In this document: positions 9,052 to 17,613 of the stretch, in pieces | Layout: every line of letters starts with the position of its first letter | Position numbering within the stretch: position 1 is the stretch's first letter | Assembly (NCBI RefSeq): GCF_014203605.1 | Contig: NZ_JACHJJ010000007.1 | Location: forward strand, 186,001 to 250,000 | DNA from: Thiemannella venezuelensis | Lineage (GTDB): Bacteria; Actinomycetota; Actinomycetes; Streptosporangiales; Streptosporangiaceae | DNA length: 64,000 nucleotides | Direction: 5' to 3' | Notes under the pieces: model-generated | The model's input: the letters and a program-made list of their open reading frames with translations, nothing else | Databases searched by the model: none | What the model was told of the DNA's origin: nothing | Translations under genes and position numbers: made by a program

Positions 9052-9966
9052 GTGACCGCCGACGCCCTGACGGGGTCCGCCGAGCCGTACCGTCGGGGCC
9101 TGCCCCGGACGGGGGCGCTGTTCCGGGCTGCCTCCGACGCCGTCCCCCCGTCCGGTCTGGTCCTGCTGGCCATCCTGTCGGTGCAGATCGGCGCGGGCTT
9201 CGCCAAGGAGCTGTTCGCGCAGTTGCCGCCGAGCGCGGTGGTGTTCCTGCGGATCGCGATGGGCGCGCTGGTCCTGGGCGTGGTCGCCCGGCCCCGGCTG
9301 AAGGGGCTGACCCGGGCGGACCTGGGGGTGGGCGCCGCGTTCGGCGCGACGCTCGGCCTGATGAACCTGTCGTTCTACGAGGCCCTGGCCCGGCTGCCCA
9401 TGGGGATCGCGGTGGCGATCGAGTTCCTCGGCCCGCTCGGCGTGGCGGTGGCCGCCTCGCGGCGGCGGCTGGACCTGCTCTGGGTGGCGCTGGCCGGCTC
9501 CGGCATCGCGCTGCTGGCGCCCTGGGGCCGGGCGACCGGCCTCAGCTGGGCGGGGATCGGCTTCGCACTGGTCGCCGGGGCCTGCTGGGCGGCGTACATC
9601 CTGCTCTCGGCGGCCGTGGGGCAGCGCTTCCCCGGCACCGGGGGCGTCTCCTTCGCGATGGTCGTCGCCTGCCTGCTGGTCGCTCCCATCGGGATCGGCG
9701 CGGGCGGGAGCGACCTGCTCCACCCCGAGCTGCTCCTGATCGGCCTGGGCGTCGGGCTGCTCTCCTCGGCCATCCCGTACGCGATCGAGCTGGAGGCGCT
9801 GCGCAGGATGTCGAAGCGGGTCTTCGGCATCCTGATGAGCCTGGAGCCGGCGATGGCGGCGCTGGTCGGGCTGGTCGTCCTGGGCGAGGTGCTGAACGTG
9901 CGCGAGTGGGCCGCCATCGGCTGCGTGGTCATCGCCAGCGTGGGCGCGACCCGCAGCACCGGCTGA
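9052..9966 (+). CDS. EamA/RhtA-type drug and metabolite exporter
   Basis: The 304-residue protein has about ten membrane helices in two EamA repeats. Recognisable segments are SVQIGAGFAKELFAQLPPSA, NLSFYEALARLPMGIAVAIE and ALRRMSKRVFGILMSLEPAM, close to the RhtA threonine/homoserine exporter group. The start GTG 9052 has AGGAGG seven bases upstream. It is convergent with the gntR gene ending the hydroxyproline operon, 37 bp away, so it may or may not belong to that system. An amino-acid exporter is the most economical reading. Confidence 0.85.
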   Translation: MTADALTGSAEPYRRGLPRTGALFRAASDAVPPSGLVLLAILSVQIGAGFAKELFAQLPPSAVVFLRIAMGALVLGVVARPRLKGLTRADLGVGAAFGATLGLMNLSFYEALARLPMGIAVAIEFLGPLGVAVAASRRRLDLLWVALAGSGIALLAPWGRATGLSWAGIGFALVAGACWAAYILLSAAVGQRFPGTGGVSFAMVVACLLVAPIGIGAGGSDLLHPELLLIGLGVGLLSSAIPYAIELEALRRMSKRVFGILMSLEPAMAALVGLVVLGEVLNVREWAAIGCVVIASVGATRSTG

Positions 9967-10003
9967 CCGCCGCGGCCGCGCGTCGCCGCCCGGCGGCCCG
10001 CGC

Positions 10004-10684
10004 CTACTCCGGGCCGTCGGCCCAGATGCCCCGGACCTGCCGGATGTGGTCGCGCATGAGGCGTTCGCAGCCGCCGGTGTCCCCGGCGGAGAGCAGGTCG
10101 AGCAGGTCGAGGTGCTCTCGGGCGGAGTCGGCCAGGACTCCCCGCTCGCGCAGCGCCGCCAGGCCGTACAGCCGGGCCCGGTTGCGCAGGTCGCGCACCA
10201 CCTCGACCAGGTGGGCGTTGCCGCCCAGCGCCAGCAGGGCCAGGTGGAAGCGGAGGTCGGCGTCCACGTAGGCGAGCAGGTCGCCCTCCTCGGCCGCCTC
10301 GACGATCCGGCGGGCGAGCGGGCGCAGCTCCTCGAAGCTCTCCGCGCGGGAGGCGTCCGCCAGCCGCGCCACCGTGGGGACCTCGACGAGCCTGCGGATC
10401 TCGGTGAGCTCGTCCAGATCGCGTCCGGACAGTTCGGTGACCCGGAAGCCCTTGTTCCTGACCGCCTCCACCAGGCCCTCCTTGGCCAGGTCGAGCATCG
10501 CCTCGCGGACCGGTGTGGCCGAGACGCCGAACTGGGCGGCCAGCACCGGCGCGGAGTAGACCACGCCGGAACGCATCTCCCCGGTGACCAGAGCCGCCCG
10601 CAGCGCGTCGGCCACCTGCTCCCGCAGGCTCTGCCGCTCGCCCACGGCCGGCAGGTCGAGCCGGTCGGGTGCCGAAGGAGCCAT
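10004..10684 (-). CDS. GntR-family (FadR/FCD) regulator, likely of the hydroxyproline operon
   Basis: The 226-residue protein has an N-terminal winged helix (LREQVADALRAALVTGEMRSG, then FGVSATPVREAMLDLAKEG) and a C-terminal FCD domain with metal-ligand-type residues (DADLRFHLALLALGGN; REHLDLLDLLSAGD). FCD regulators commonly sense carboxylic or amino acids and control the neighbouring catabolic genes. It is the last gene of the minus-strand operon starting at 20763. The start at 10684 is preceded by GAGAGG; ATG 10699 is an alternative. The shared motif at 15527-15535 and 20794-20802 is a candidate operator. Confidence 0.85.
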   Translation of the reverse strand: MAPSAPDRLDLPAVGERQSLREQVADALRAALVTGEMRSGVVYSAPVLAAQFGVSATPVREAMLDLAKEGLVEAVRNKGFRVTELSGRDLDELTEIRRLVEVPTVARLADASRAESFEELRPLARRIVEAAEEGDLLAYVDADLRFHLALLALGGNAHLVEVVRDLRNRARLYGLAALRERGVLADSAREHLDLLDLLSAGDTGGCERLMRDHIRQVRGIWADGPE

Positions 10685-10737
10685 TCCAGCGCCTCTCATC
10701 TCGCTCGTCGTCGCCCTCGCGGGCGGCGGCCATTGTC

Positions 10738-11460
10738 TCAGACCCCGCCGTCCCGGACCCCGCCCAGGTAGGCCGCCACGACCCGGGCGTCCTCGCGCAG
10801 CCCGGCGGCGGGGCCGTCGAGCACGCACGCCCCGTTCTCGATCACGTACCCGCGGTGCGCGATGCGCAGGGCGGCGACCGCGTTCTGCTCGACGAGCAGG
10901 ACCGAGACGCCCTCGGCGTTGACGTCCGCGACGAGTTTCATGACCGAGGCGACCACCAGCGGGGCCAGGCCCATGGAGGGCTCGTCGAGCAGCAGCAGCC
11001 GGGGGCCGGTGACCAGCGCCCGGCCGATGGCGAGCATCTGCTGCTCACCGCCGGACAGGGTGCCGCCCTGCTGACCGCGCCGTTCGGCCAGGCGGGGCAG
11101 GAGGGCGTAGACGCGCTCGATCCGGCGGCGGAGCTCTGCCTGGTCGCGGACCAGGTGGCCGCCGAGCTGCAGGTTCTCGTGGACGGTGAGGGTGCTGAAG
11201 ACCTTCCGGCCCTCGGGCACGTGCACCAGCCCGCGCTCGGTGATCCGGTGCGGCCGCTCCCGGGTGATGTCGGAGCCCTCGAAGAGGATCGCGCCGCCGC
11301 TGGGCCGGAGCAGGCCGGAGACCGCCGAGAGCGCGGTGGTCTTGCCCGCGCCGTTGTTGCCGAGCAGCGCGACGACCTCCCCCGGCGCGACGGTGAGGGA
11401 CAGGCCGCGCAGGGCGTGCACACCGCCGTAGTGCACGTCGAGCCCGCGGATCTCAAGCAT
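10738..11460 (-). CDS. livF: Branched-chain-type amino acid ABC importer ATPase LivF
   Basis: A 240-residue ATPase with Walker A GNNGAGKT, signature LSGGEQQ, Walker B LLLLDEPSMGL and LVEQN, all characteristic of LivF. The start ATG 11460 overlaps the end of livG by eight bases. With LivG it powers the LivHM channel. The operon context suggests uptake of hydroxyproline, a proline derivative or a betaine rather than leucine. Confidence 0.92.
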   Translation of the reverse strand: MLEIRGLDVHYGGVHALRGLSLTVAPGEVVALLGNNGAGKTTALSAVSGLLRPSGGAILFEGSDITRERPHRITERGLVHVPEGRKVFSTLTVHENLQLGGHLVRDQAELRRRIERVYALLPRLAERRGQQGGTLSGGEQQMLAIGRALVTGPRLLLLDEPSMGLAPLVVASVMKLVADVNAEGVSVLLVEQNAVAALRIAHRGYVIENGACVLDGPAAGLREDARVVAAYLGGVRDGGV

Positions 11461-12220
11461 CCGGCGCACCTCCCAGGTAGGCCTCGATGACGGCGGGGTC
11501 GCGCCGGACCTCCTCGGGGCGGCCGTCGGCGATCTCCCGGCCGAAGTTGAGCACGACCACGCGCTCGGAGACCTCCATGACCAGGCCCATGTCGTGCTCA
11601 ATGAGCACGACGGCGACGCCGAGCGCCTGGATCCGCCGGAGCAGGTCCAGCATCCCGGCCTTCTCTCCGTGGTTGAGCCCGGCGGCCGGCTCGTCCAGCA
11701 GGAGCAGGGCGGGGCGCCGGGCCAGCGCTCTGGCGATCTCGGTACGGCGCTGCTCGCCGTAGGGCAGGGCGCGAGCGGGGCCGTGCCGGTCGCCGCGCAG
11801 GCCGACGAAGTCCAGCCAGTGGTGGGCCTGCTCGGTGCACTCGCGCTCGGAGCGGCGGTAGCGGGGGGTGTGCAGGAGCGCGTCGAACGCGCTCTGCCGC
11901 AACCACAGGTGGGCTCCGGCGCGCACGTTGTCGAGGACCGAGAGCTCCCCGAACAGGCGCAGGTTCTGGAAGGTCCGTGCGACGCCCAGCGCCGCGACGG
12001 CGGACGGCCGGAGCCCGCGCAGGTCCCTGCCGCGCAGCGCGATCCGCCCGGAGGAGGGCCGGTAGAACCCGGTGACGCAGTTGAAGGCCGAGGTCTTGCC
12101 CGCGCCGTTGGGCCCGATGATCGAGACGATCTCCCCTTCGCGCACGGAGAAGCTCAGCCCGTCGACGGCCAGCAGCCCGCCGAAGGACAGGCGCAGGTCC
12201 TCCACGCTCAGCAGGGTCAC
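11453..12220 (-). CDS. livG: Branched-chain-type amino acid ABC importer ATPase LivG
   Basis: A 255-residue ATPase with Walker A GPNGAGKT, the LivG-specific VARTFQNLRLFGELSVLDN stretch, and Walker B LLLLDEPAAGLN. The signature motif is degenerate, PYGEQRR in place of LSGGQ, which is normal for LivG. GTG 12220 overlaps the livM stop as GTGA. Confidence 0.93.
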   Translation of the reverse strand: MTLLSVEDLRLSFGGLLAVDGLSFSVREGEIVSIIGPNGAGKTSAFNCVTGFYRPSSGRIALRGRDLRGLRPSAVAALGVARTFQNLRLFGELSVLDNVRAGAHLWLRQSAFDALLHTPRYRRSERECTEQAHHWLDFVGLRGDRHGPARALPYGEQRRTEIARALARRPALLLLDEPAAGLNHGEKAGMLDLLRRIQALGVAVVLIEHDMGLVMEVSERVVVLNFGREIADGRPEEVRRDPAVIEAYLGGAPDA

Positions 12221-13269
12221 TTGAGGGCCTCCTTGGAGCGGGCGGGCCACAGCCCCTGCGGGCGCAGGAGCATGACCGCGATGAGCAGGATCCCGAACAG
12301 CAGGAAGCGGTGGTCGGCGAGGTCGCGGAGGACCTCGGGGAGAAGGCTGATCACGACGGCGCCGACCACGACGCCGGGGACGGAGCCCATGCCGCCCAGG
12401 ACCACGGCCATCAGGACCAGCGCCGACTGCAGGAAGGTGAAGCTGGCCGGGGAGATCGCCGACAGGTGCGCGGCGAACAGCACTCCGGCCAGCCCGCCCC
12501 AGACCGCCCCGGCGATGTAGGCGGCGAGCTTGACCCGGTAGGTGTGCACGCCCATGGCCTCGGCGGCGTCCTCGTCCTCCCGGACGAACCGCCAGGCCCG
12601 GCCGAGGCGGGAGCGGCCCAGCCGGGCCGCGCCCAGGACGGCCAGGGAGACGACGGCCACGGTCAGGTAGTAGAAGGCGACCGGGTCGCCGGCCAGGGGC
12701 GGGATGCCGTAGACGCCCGACGGTCCGCCGGTGACGTCCAGGTTGTTGGCGGTGATCCGGATGATCTCGCCGAAGCCGAGGGTGACGATGGCGAGGTAGT
12801 CGCTGCGCAGCCGCAGGGTCGGCGCGCCGACGACGACCCCGGCGACCACGGTGACCACCAGGACCGCGGGCACCGTGGCGAGCAGCGGCAGGTCGAACCG
12901 GGTGGACAGCACGCCGCCGGTGTAGGCGCCGACGGCGAAGAAGGCCGCGTAGCCCAGGTCGAGCAGGCCGCAGTAGCCGACCACGATGTTCAGCCCGGCG
13001 GCGAGCATCACGAAGATCGCCGCGCTGGTCATGACGGAGAGCGCGTACGGCGTGGCGTTCACGAAGGGCGCCAGCAGCGCGACGAGCAGGCCCGCGAGCC
13101 CGGCCCACCGGTTCGCCAGCAGCCGCGACGCCCGCGTCGGCGGCCGGGAGACGCCCCGCAGGCGGACCTTCCGCGCGCCCGTGCGGTCCCCGTCCGGCGG
13201 TTCGGGGCCCGCGGGGTCCCGGCCGGTGGTCACGGGCTCCGGGCGGGGCTCCGGGGTGGGGCCCTTCAC
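12217..13269 (-). CDS. livM: Branched-chain-type amino acid ABC importer permease LivM
   Basis: The 350-residue permease has about ten hydrophobic spans and the LivM signatures GLNIVVGYCGLLDLGYAAFFAVG (around the first third) and LGFGEIIRITANNLDVTGG, plus GGMGSVPGVVVGA near the end. GTG 13269 overlaps the livH stop as GTGA. The N-terminal 55 residues are Pro/Gly/Arg-rich and probably disordered. Confidence 0.93.
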   Translation of the reverse strand: MKGPTPEPRPEPVTTGRDPAGPEPPDGDRTGARKVRLRGVSRPPTRASRLLANRWAGLAGLLVALLAPFVNATPYALSVMTSAAIFVMLAAGLNIVVGYCGLLDLGYAAFFAVGAYTGGVLSTRFDLPLLATVPAVLVVTVVAGVVVGAPTLRLRSDYLAIVTLGFGEIIRITANNLDVTGGPSGVYGIPPLAGDPVAFYYLTVAVVSLAVLGAARLGRSRLGRAWRFVREDEDAAEAMGVHTYRVKLAAYIAGAVWGGLAGVLFAAHLSAISPASFTFLQSALVLMAVVLGGMGSVPGVVVGAVVISLLPEVLRDLADHRFLLFGILLIAVMLLRPQGLWPARSKEALK

Positions 13270-14159
13270 ACCCGCTCCGTGACGCGCTCGCCGAGCAGGC
13301 CGGTGGGCCGCACGGTCAGGAAGAGGATCAGCACGCCGAAGGCGAAGACGTCGCGCCATTGCCCGCCCAGCCAGAACGTGCCGAACGACTCCAGCAGCCC
13401 GAGCAGCAGCCCGCCGAGCATGGTGCCGGGAACGTTGCCGATCCCGCCGATGACCGCCGCGGTGAACGCCTTGAGCCCGATGAGGAAGCCCATCAGGAAG
13501 TCGATCTTCCCGTAGTAGGCCCCGGCCATCACCCCGGCGGCCCCGGCCAGGGCCGAGCCGAGGAAGAACGTCCGGGAGATCACCGCGTTGACGTCGACGC
13601 CCATGAGCGCGCTGGTGCGCGGGTCCAGCGCGATGGCCCGCATGGCCCGGCCCTCGCGGGTCCGGGTGACCAGCAGGTTCAGCCCGGCCATGAGCGCCAC
13701 GGCCACCGCGACCAGCACCAGCTGCTGGAGGGTCAGCCGGGCGCCGAGCACCTCCAGCGGGGTGCCGCCGAGCCGTACCGGGTAGACCCGGGGGTCGGCC
13801 CCGGCGGCGGCGCGCATGCCGTACTCCAGGGCGAAGGAGGCGCCGACGGCGGTGATCAGCAGGGAGAGGCGGGGCGCTCCGCGCAGCGGCCGGTAGGCGA
13901 CGCGTTCCAGGACCACCCCGGCCAGGCCGGTGACCGCCATGGTCGCCAGGAGTACGGCGAGCAGCACCGGCAGGGCCATCGAGGACGAGACGCCGCCGAC
14001 GGCGCCGAGGACGGCGAACCCGGTGAAGGCGCCGAGCATGTACAGGTCGCCGTGGGCGAAGTTGAGCAGTTTGATGATCCCGTAGACCATGCTGTAGCCC
14101 AGCGCGACCAGGGCGTAGAACGAGCCGACGAACAGGCCGTTCCAGACGAGCTGCGTCAT
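13266..14159 (-). CDS. livH: Branched-chain-type amino acid ABC importer permease LivH
   Basis: A 297-residue permease beginning MTQLVWNGLFVGSFYALVAL, with GIIKLLNFAHGDLYMLGAF and GGIGNVPGTMLGG, all LivH hallmarks. It starts 40 nt downstream of a seven-copy 21-bp repeat that separates it from livK, so its expression may differ from that of the binding protein. Confidence 0.93.
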   Translation of the reverse strand: MTQLVWNGLFVGSFYALVALGYSMVYGIIKLLNFAHGDLYMLGAFTGFAVLGAVGGVSSSMALPVLLAVLLATMAVTGLAGVVLERVAYRPLRGAPRLSLLITAVGASFALEYGMRAAAGADPRVYPVRLGGTPLEVLGARLTLQQLVLVAVAVALMAGLNLLVTRTREGRAMRAIALDPRTSALMGVDVNAVISRTFFLGSALAGAAGVMAGAYYGKIDFLMGFLIGLKAFTAAVIGGIGNVPGTMLGGLLLGLLESFGTFWLGGQWRDVFAFGVLILFLTVRPTGLLGERVTERV

Positions 14160-14199
14160 GCGGCCTCCCGCGCCGCGGGAACGCGGGAGGTCTCCGCCG

Positions 14200-14346
14200 G
14201 GCCGGCGGGAAGCACTGCCGGGCCAGCGGGAAGCACTGCCGGGCCGGCGGGAAGCACTGCCGGGCCGGCGGGAAGCACTGCCGGGCCGGCGGGAAGCACT
14301 GCCGGGCCGGCGGGAAGCACTGCCGGGCCGGCGGGGGGTGCTGCGG
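14200..14346. repeat. Seven-copy 21-bp tandem repeat between livK and livH
   Basis: Six copies (14200-14220, 14221-14241, 14242-14262, 14263-14283, 14284-14304, 14305-14325) are identical except for one base in the second. A seventh (14326-14346) has diverged. The array starts 40 bp upstream of livH and ends 3 bp before the livK stop. In the transcript each unit can pair CCGGC with GCCGG around a 10-nt loop. It is noncoding, although frames stay open through it because 21 is divisible by three. It may tune RNA stability between the abundant binding protein and the permeases. Confidence 0.9.
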
Positions 14347-14349
14347 GGC

Positions 14350-15501
14350 TCACTGGAGGGAGTCCTGCAGGGTGAACGCGCCGTCCTTGACCACGAGGAT
14401 CTGGAAGCCGCCGTTGGCCAGGGTGTGCTCGGGGGTGAACTTCAGCGGTCCGGAGAACATCGGGAAGCCGTCGACCGCCTCCAGCGCGGCGACGACCTTG
14501 GCGCCGTCGGTCCCGCCCGCCTTGGTGATCGCCTCGGCGGCCAGCCGTACCGCGTCGTAGGACTGGTTGGAGTAGGGGCCGGGGTCGGCGTTGTACTTCT
14601 TCTTGTAGGCCGCGATCCAGTTCTCGGCCCCCTGGAGGGTCTCCGGGGTCTGCGTCATGGTGGCGTAGACGCCCTCGGCGGCCTCGTTCCCGGCGATCTC
14701 GGCCAGCTTCGGCGAGACGGCGCCGTCGGCCACCATGACCGCTCCCTCGTACCCGGCCTGCCGGAGCTGGCGCGCGATCAGGCCGCCCTCCTGGAAGTAG
14801 CCGGTCCAGTAGACGAAGTCGGGTTTCTTCGCCAGCACGTTGGTGATGTTGGCGCTGTAGTCGCTCTCCTCGGGCGTGACCGCCTCGACGATCACGGCCT
14901 GGTCGCCGAGGAGCTGCTGGGCCCGGACCGCGATGTCCTTGGAGTAGCTGGTGTTGTCGTGCATCAGCGCGACGCTCTTCGCGCCCTGCTTGGCGATCCA
15001 CTTCTGGGCGGCCGCGGCCTGCTGGGAGCCGGTCCCGTTGATCAGGAAGACGTGCTTGAGCTTCTGGTCGACCAGTTCCTGGGAGTTGGCCGCCGGGATG
15101 ATCATGGGGATGTCCGCCTTGCCGAAGATGGGCAGGGTGGGCAGGGTCGCGCCGGAGCAGTACCCGCCCACCGAGACGTGCACGCCCTCGGTGACGAGCT
15201 TGCTGGCCGCGGCCGAGGCCGTCTGGGGGTCGCAGGCGTCGTCGGCGGTCTTCAGCTCCAGTTTGCGGCCGAGCACTCCGCCCTTGGCGTTGATCTCGTC
15301 GATCGCGAGCTGCGCCGCGTTGCTCATGTAGGGGCCGATCGCGGCCTCGCCGCCCGACTGCGGGACGAGCATGCCGAGCACGATCGGGCCGTCTCCGGTG
15401 GCGGCGTCGTCCCCGCCGCCGAGCAGTCCCTGGCCGCATCCGGCGAGAAGCAGGGCGAGGACGGCGAGCGCGGCGAGGGGTTTCAGGGGGGTGGCGCGCA
15501 T
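14350..15501 (-). CDS. livK: Periplasmic-type substrate-binding lipoprotein of the Liv importer
   Basis: The 383-residue lipoprotein has a signal peptide ending in the lipobox LLLAGC (Cys22), then the type-1 periplasmic binding fold: PIVLGMLVPQSGGEAAIGPY, NAAQLAIDEINAKGGVLGRK and DPGPYSNQSYDAVRLAAEAI. It delivers substrate to LivHM. The start ATG 15501 has GAGGAG about eight bases upstream. It follows the epimerase by 114 bp, and that gap contains the TGTGACATT motif shared with the operon promoter, so a second, internal promoter is plausible here. Confidence 0.92.
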   Translation of the reverse strand: MRATPLKPLAALAVLALLLAGCGQGLLGGGDDAATGDGPIVLGMLVPQSGGEAAIGPYMSNAAQLAIDEINAKGGVLGRKLELKTADDACDPQTASAAASKLVTEGVHVSVGGYCSGATLPTLPIFGKADIPMIIPAANSQELVDQKLKHVFLINGTGSQQAAAAQKWIAKQGAKSVALMHDNTSYSKDIAVRAQQLLGDQAVIVEAVTPEESDYSANITNVLAKKPDFVYWTGYFQEGGLIARQLRQAGYEGAVMVADGAVSPKLAEIAGNEAAEGVYATMTQTPETLQGAENWIAAYKKKYNADPGPYSNQSYDAVRLAAEAITKAGGTDGAKVVAALEAVDGFPMFSGPLKFTPEHTLANGGFQILVVKDGAFTLQDSLQ

Positions 15502-15526
15502 GGGAGGCTCCTCACATATGGTGATG

Positions 15527-15535
15527 TGTGACATT
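15527..15535 (+). promoter_or_regulatory. Candidate GntR operator upstream of livK
   Basis: TGTGACATT, embedded in ATGT-GTG-ACAT, lies 25 bp upstream of the livK start. The same nine bases occur upstream of the first gene of the operon at 20794-20802. Confidence 0.4.
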
Positions 15536-15615
15536 GCACGTCGCGGAGGCGGTCCCGTCAAGGGCCCGGCCGGGCGGGATCGCGGGCGGGGGCCCGCCGC
15601 GGAACCGCCGCGGGA

Positions 15616-16617
15616 TCACATCAGGAAGCCCTCGGGGAAGGGGTCGCGGGGGTCGAGGAAGTACTGGGCGGTGCCCGTCACCCACGCCCGGCCGGTGATC
15701 GCCGGGATGACCGCGGGCCGTCCGGCGACGGAGGTCTCCCCCACCACCCGGCCGGTGAACCGGGTGCCGATGAACGACTCGTTGACGAAGTCCGCGCCCG
15801 GAGCGAGCTCGCCCCGGGCGTGCAGCTGGGCCATCCGGGCGCTGGTGCCGGTGCCGCACGGGGAGCGGTCGAACCAACCGGGGTGGATGGCCATGGCGTG
15901 CCGGGAGTGCCGGGCGTGCGATCCCGGGGCGGCGAGGTAGACGTGGTGGCAGCCCCGGACCCGGTCGTCGAGCGGGTGCACCGGCTCGTCCGCCTCGTTG
16001 ACCGCCTCCATGATCGCCAGCCCCGCGTCGAGGAGCCGCTGCCCGTGCGCGCGGTCGAACGGCAGGCCGAGGGCGTCCAGCTGCACGATCGCGTAGAAGT
16101 TGCCGCCGTAGGCCAGGTCGTAGACCACCTCGCCGATCCCCGGCACCTTGACCACCCGGTCCAGGCCGACGCTGAAGGAGGGCACGTTGGTGATGGTCAC
16201 CTCGGCCGCGGCGCCGTCCTCGACCCGGACCTCGGCGACGACCAGTCCGGCCGGGGTGTCCAGGCGGACGGAGGTGACCGGCTCGGTCACCTCGACCATC
16301 CCCGTCTCCACCAGGACGGTGGCCACGCCGATGGTGCCGTGCCCGCACATCGGCAGGCAGCCGGAGACCTCGATGTAGAGCACGCCGTAGTCGGCGTCGG
16401 GCCGGGTGGGCGGCTGCAGGATCGCCCCGCTCATCGCCGCGTGGCCGCGCGGCTCGTACATGAGCAGGGTGCGGACGTGGTCCAGGTGCGTCATGAAGTG
16501 CTCGCGCCGCTCGGCCATGGTCGCGCCGGGCACGACGCCCACTCCCCCGGTGATCACCCGGGTGGGCATGCCCTCGGTGTGGGAGTCCACGGCGTGGAAG
16601 ACCCGTTTCGTTCTCAT
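15616..16617 (-). CDS. 4-hydroxyproline 2-epimerase (proline racemase family)
   Basis: The 333-residue enzyme carries both catalytic cysteines of the proline racemase family: Cys91 in MCGHGTIG and Cys254 in SPCGTGTSA. This distinguishes it from trans-3-hydroxyproline dehydratases, which have Thr at the second place. It should convert trans-4-hydroxy-L-proline to cis-4-hydroxy-D-proline, the first step of bacterial hydroxyproline degradation. The neighbouring D-hydroxyproline dehydrogenase and DapA-like deaminase support this over a plain proline racemase. Confidence 0.85.
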   Translation of the reverse strand: MRTKRVFHAVDSHTEGMPTRVITGGVGVVPGATMAERREHFMTHLDHVRTLLMYEPRGHAAMSGAILQPPTRPDADYGVLYIEVSGCLPMCGHGTIGVATVLVETGMVEVTEPVTSVRLDTPAGLVVAEVRVEDGAAAEVTITNVPSFSVGLDRVVKVPGIGEVVYDLAYGGNFYAIVQLDALGLPFDRAHGQRLLDAGLAIMEAVNEADEPVHPLDDRVRGCHHVYLAAPGSHARHSRHAMAIHPGWFDRSPCGTGTSARMAQLHARGELAPGADFVNESFIGTRFTGRVVGETSVAGRPAVIPAITGRAWVTGTAQYFLDPRDPFPEGFLM

Positions 16618-16719
16618 CGACCCTCCTCGGGGACGGCGTTCGGTTCCGGGGCCCGGCCGGAGCGGCCCGGCGCCGGGGATGTCCTGCGGGTCCCCGCCGC
16701 GGCGGAACCCTCCTGCGCC

Positions 16720-17613
16720 CTAGCGGAGTCCCCGGGCCAGGGCCTGTCCGGTGGCGGTGCGGACGGCCGCCTCGTCCTGCGGCGTCAGCGGGAGCCGGGG
16801 CGGCCGGCACGGGCCGCCCCGGCGCCCGGCCAGGTCCATGGAGGCCTTGATGGCCTGCACGAACACGGTCCTGGAGTCCCAGCGCAGCAGCGGGTGGAGC
16901 GCCCGGTAGAGCGGGAGCGCGGTCGCCAGGTCCCCGGCGGTCGCGGCCCGGTAGAGCGCCACGCAGGACTCGGGCAGCGCGTTGGGGTAGCCCGCCACCC
17001 ACCCCGCCGCCCCGGCCACGGCCAGCTCCAGCAGCACGTCGTCGGCGCCGGCCAGCAGGTCCAGGCCGGGGGCGAGCTCGGCCAGTTCGTAGGCCCTCCG
17101 GACGTCGCCGCTGAACTCCTTGACCGCCGCGATCAGGCCCTCGGCGTGCAGCCGCGCGAGCAGCGCGGGGGTGAGGTCCACCTTGGTGTCGACGGGGTTG
17201 TTGTAGGCCACCACCGGCAGGCCGGCCCGCGCCGCCTCGCGGTAGTGCTCGACCACGGTCCGCTCGTCGGCCCGGTAGGCGTTGGGCGGGAGCAGCATCA
17301 CCGCGCGGCACCCGGCCTCGCGGGCCTGCTCGGCCCAGCGGCGGGCCTCCAGCGCGCCGTAGGCGGCGATCCCCGGCATGACCCGGTCCCCGCCGACGGC
17401 CGCCACCGCCACCCGGACCACCTCGGCCCGCTCCTCGGGCGACAGCGTCTGGTACTCGCCCAGCGAGCCGTTGGGGACCACGCCGTCGCAGCCGCTGTCC
17501 ACCAGCCAGCGGCAGTGCTCGGCGTAGGCGTCGTAGTCGACGGAGAGGTCTCCGTCCAGCGGCAGCGCGGTCGCCACCATCACTCCGTGCCAGGGGTGCT
17601 CTCGGGTCGTCAT
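16720..17613 (-). CDS. DapA-family lyase, probable pyrroline-4-hydroxy-2-carboxylate deaminase
   Basis: The 297-residue protein has the DHDPS/NAL fold with Schiff-base Lys165 (AAVKEFSGD) and Tyr137 (AYNNP). In hydroxyproline operons this family member converts 1-pyrroline-4-hydroxy-2-carboxylate to alpha-ketoglutarate semialdehyde with loss of ammonia. The general DapA role in lysine synthesis is unlikely given the operon. The start ATG overlaps the upstream dehydrogenase stop as ATGA. Confidence 0.82.
   Translation of the reverse strand: MTTREHPWHGVMVATALPLDGDLSVDYDAYAEHCRWLVDSGCDGVVPNGSLGEYQTLSPEERAEVVRVAVAAVGGDRVMPGIAAYGALEARRWAEQAREAGCRAVMLLPPNAYRADERTVVEHYREAARAGLPVVAYNNPVDTKVDLTPALLARLHAEGLIAAVKEFSGDVRRAYELAELAPGLDLLAGADDVLLELAVAGAAGWVAGYPNALPESCVALYRAATAGDLATALPLYRALHPLLRWDSRTVFVQAIKASMDLAGRRGGPCRPPRLPLTPQDEAAVRTATGQALARGLR

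Noticed and set aside
14156-15439. Heptad-repeat protein (VLPAGPA repeats) read through the 21-bp array
   Set aside because: The frame is out of phase with livK, and the repeat is open only because 21 is a multiple of three. LivK and LivH explain both flanks.
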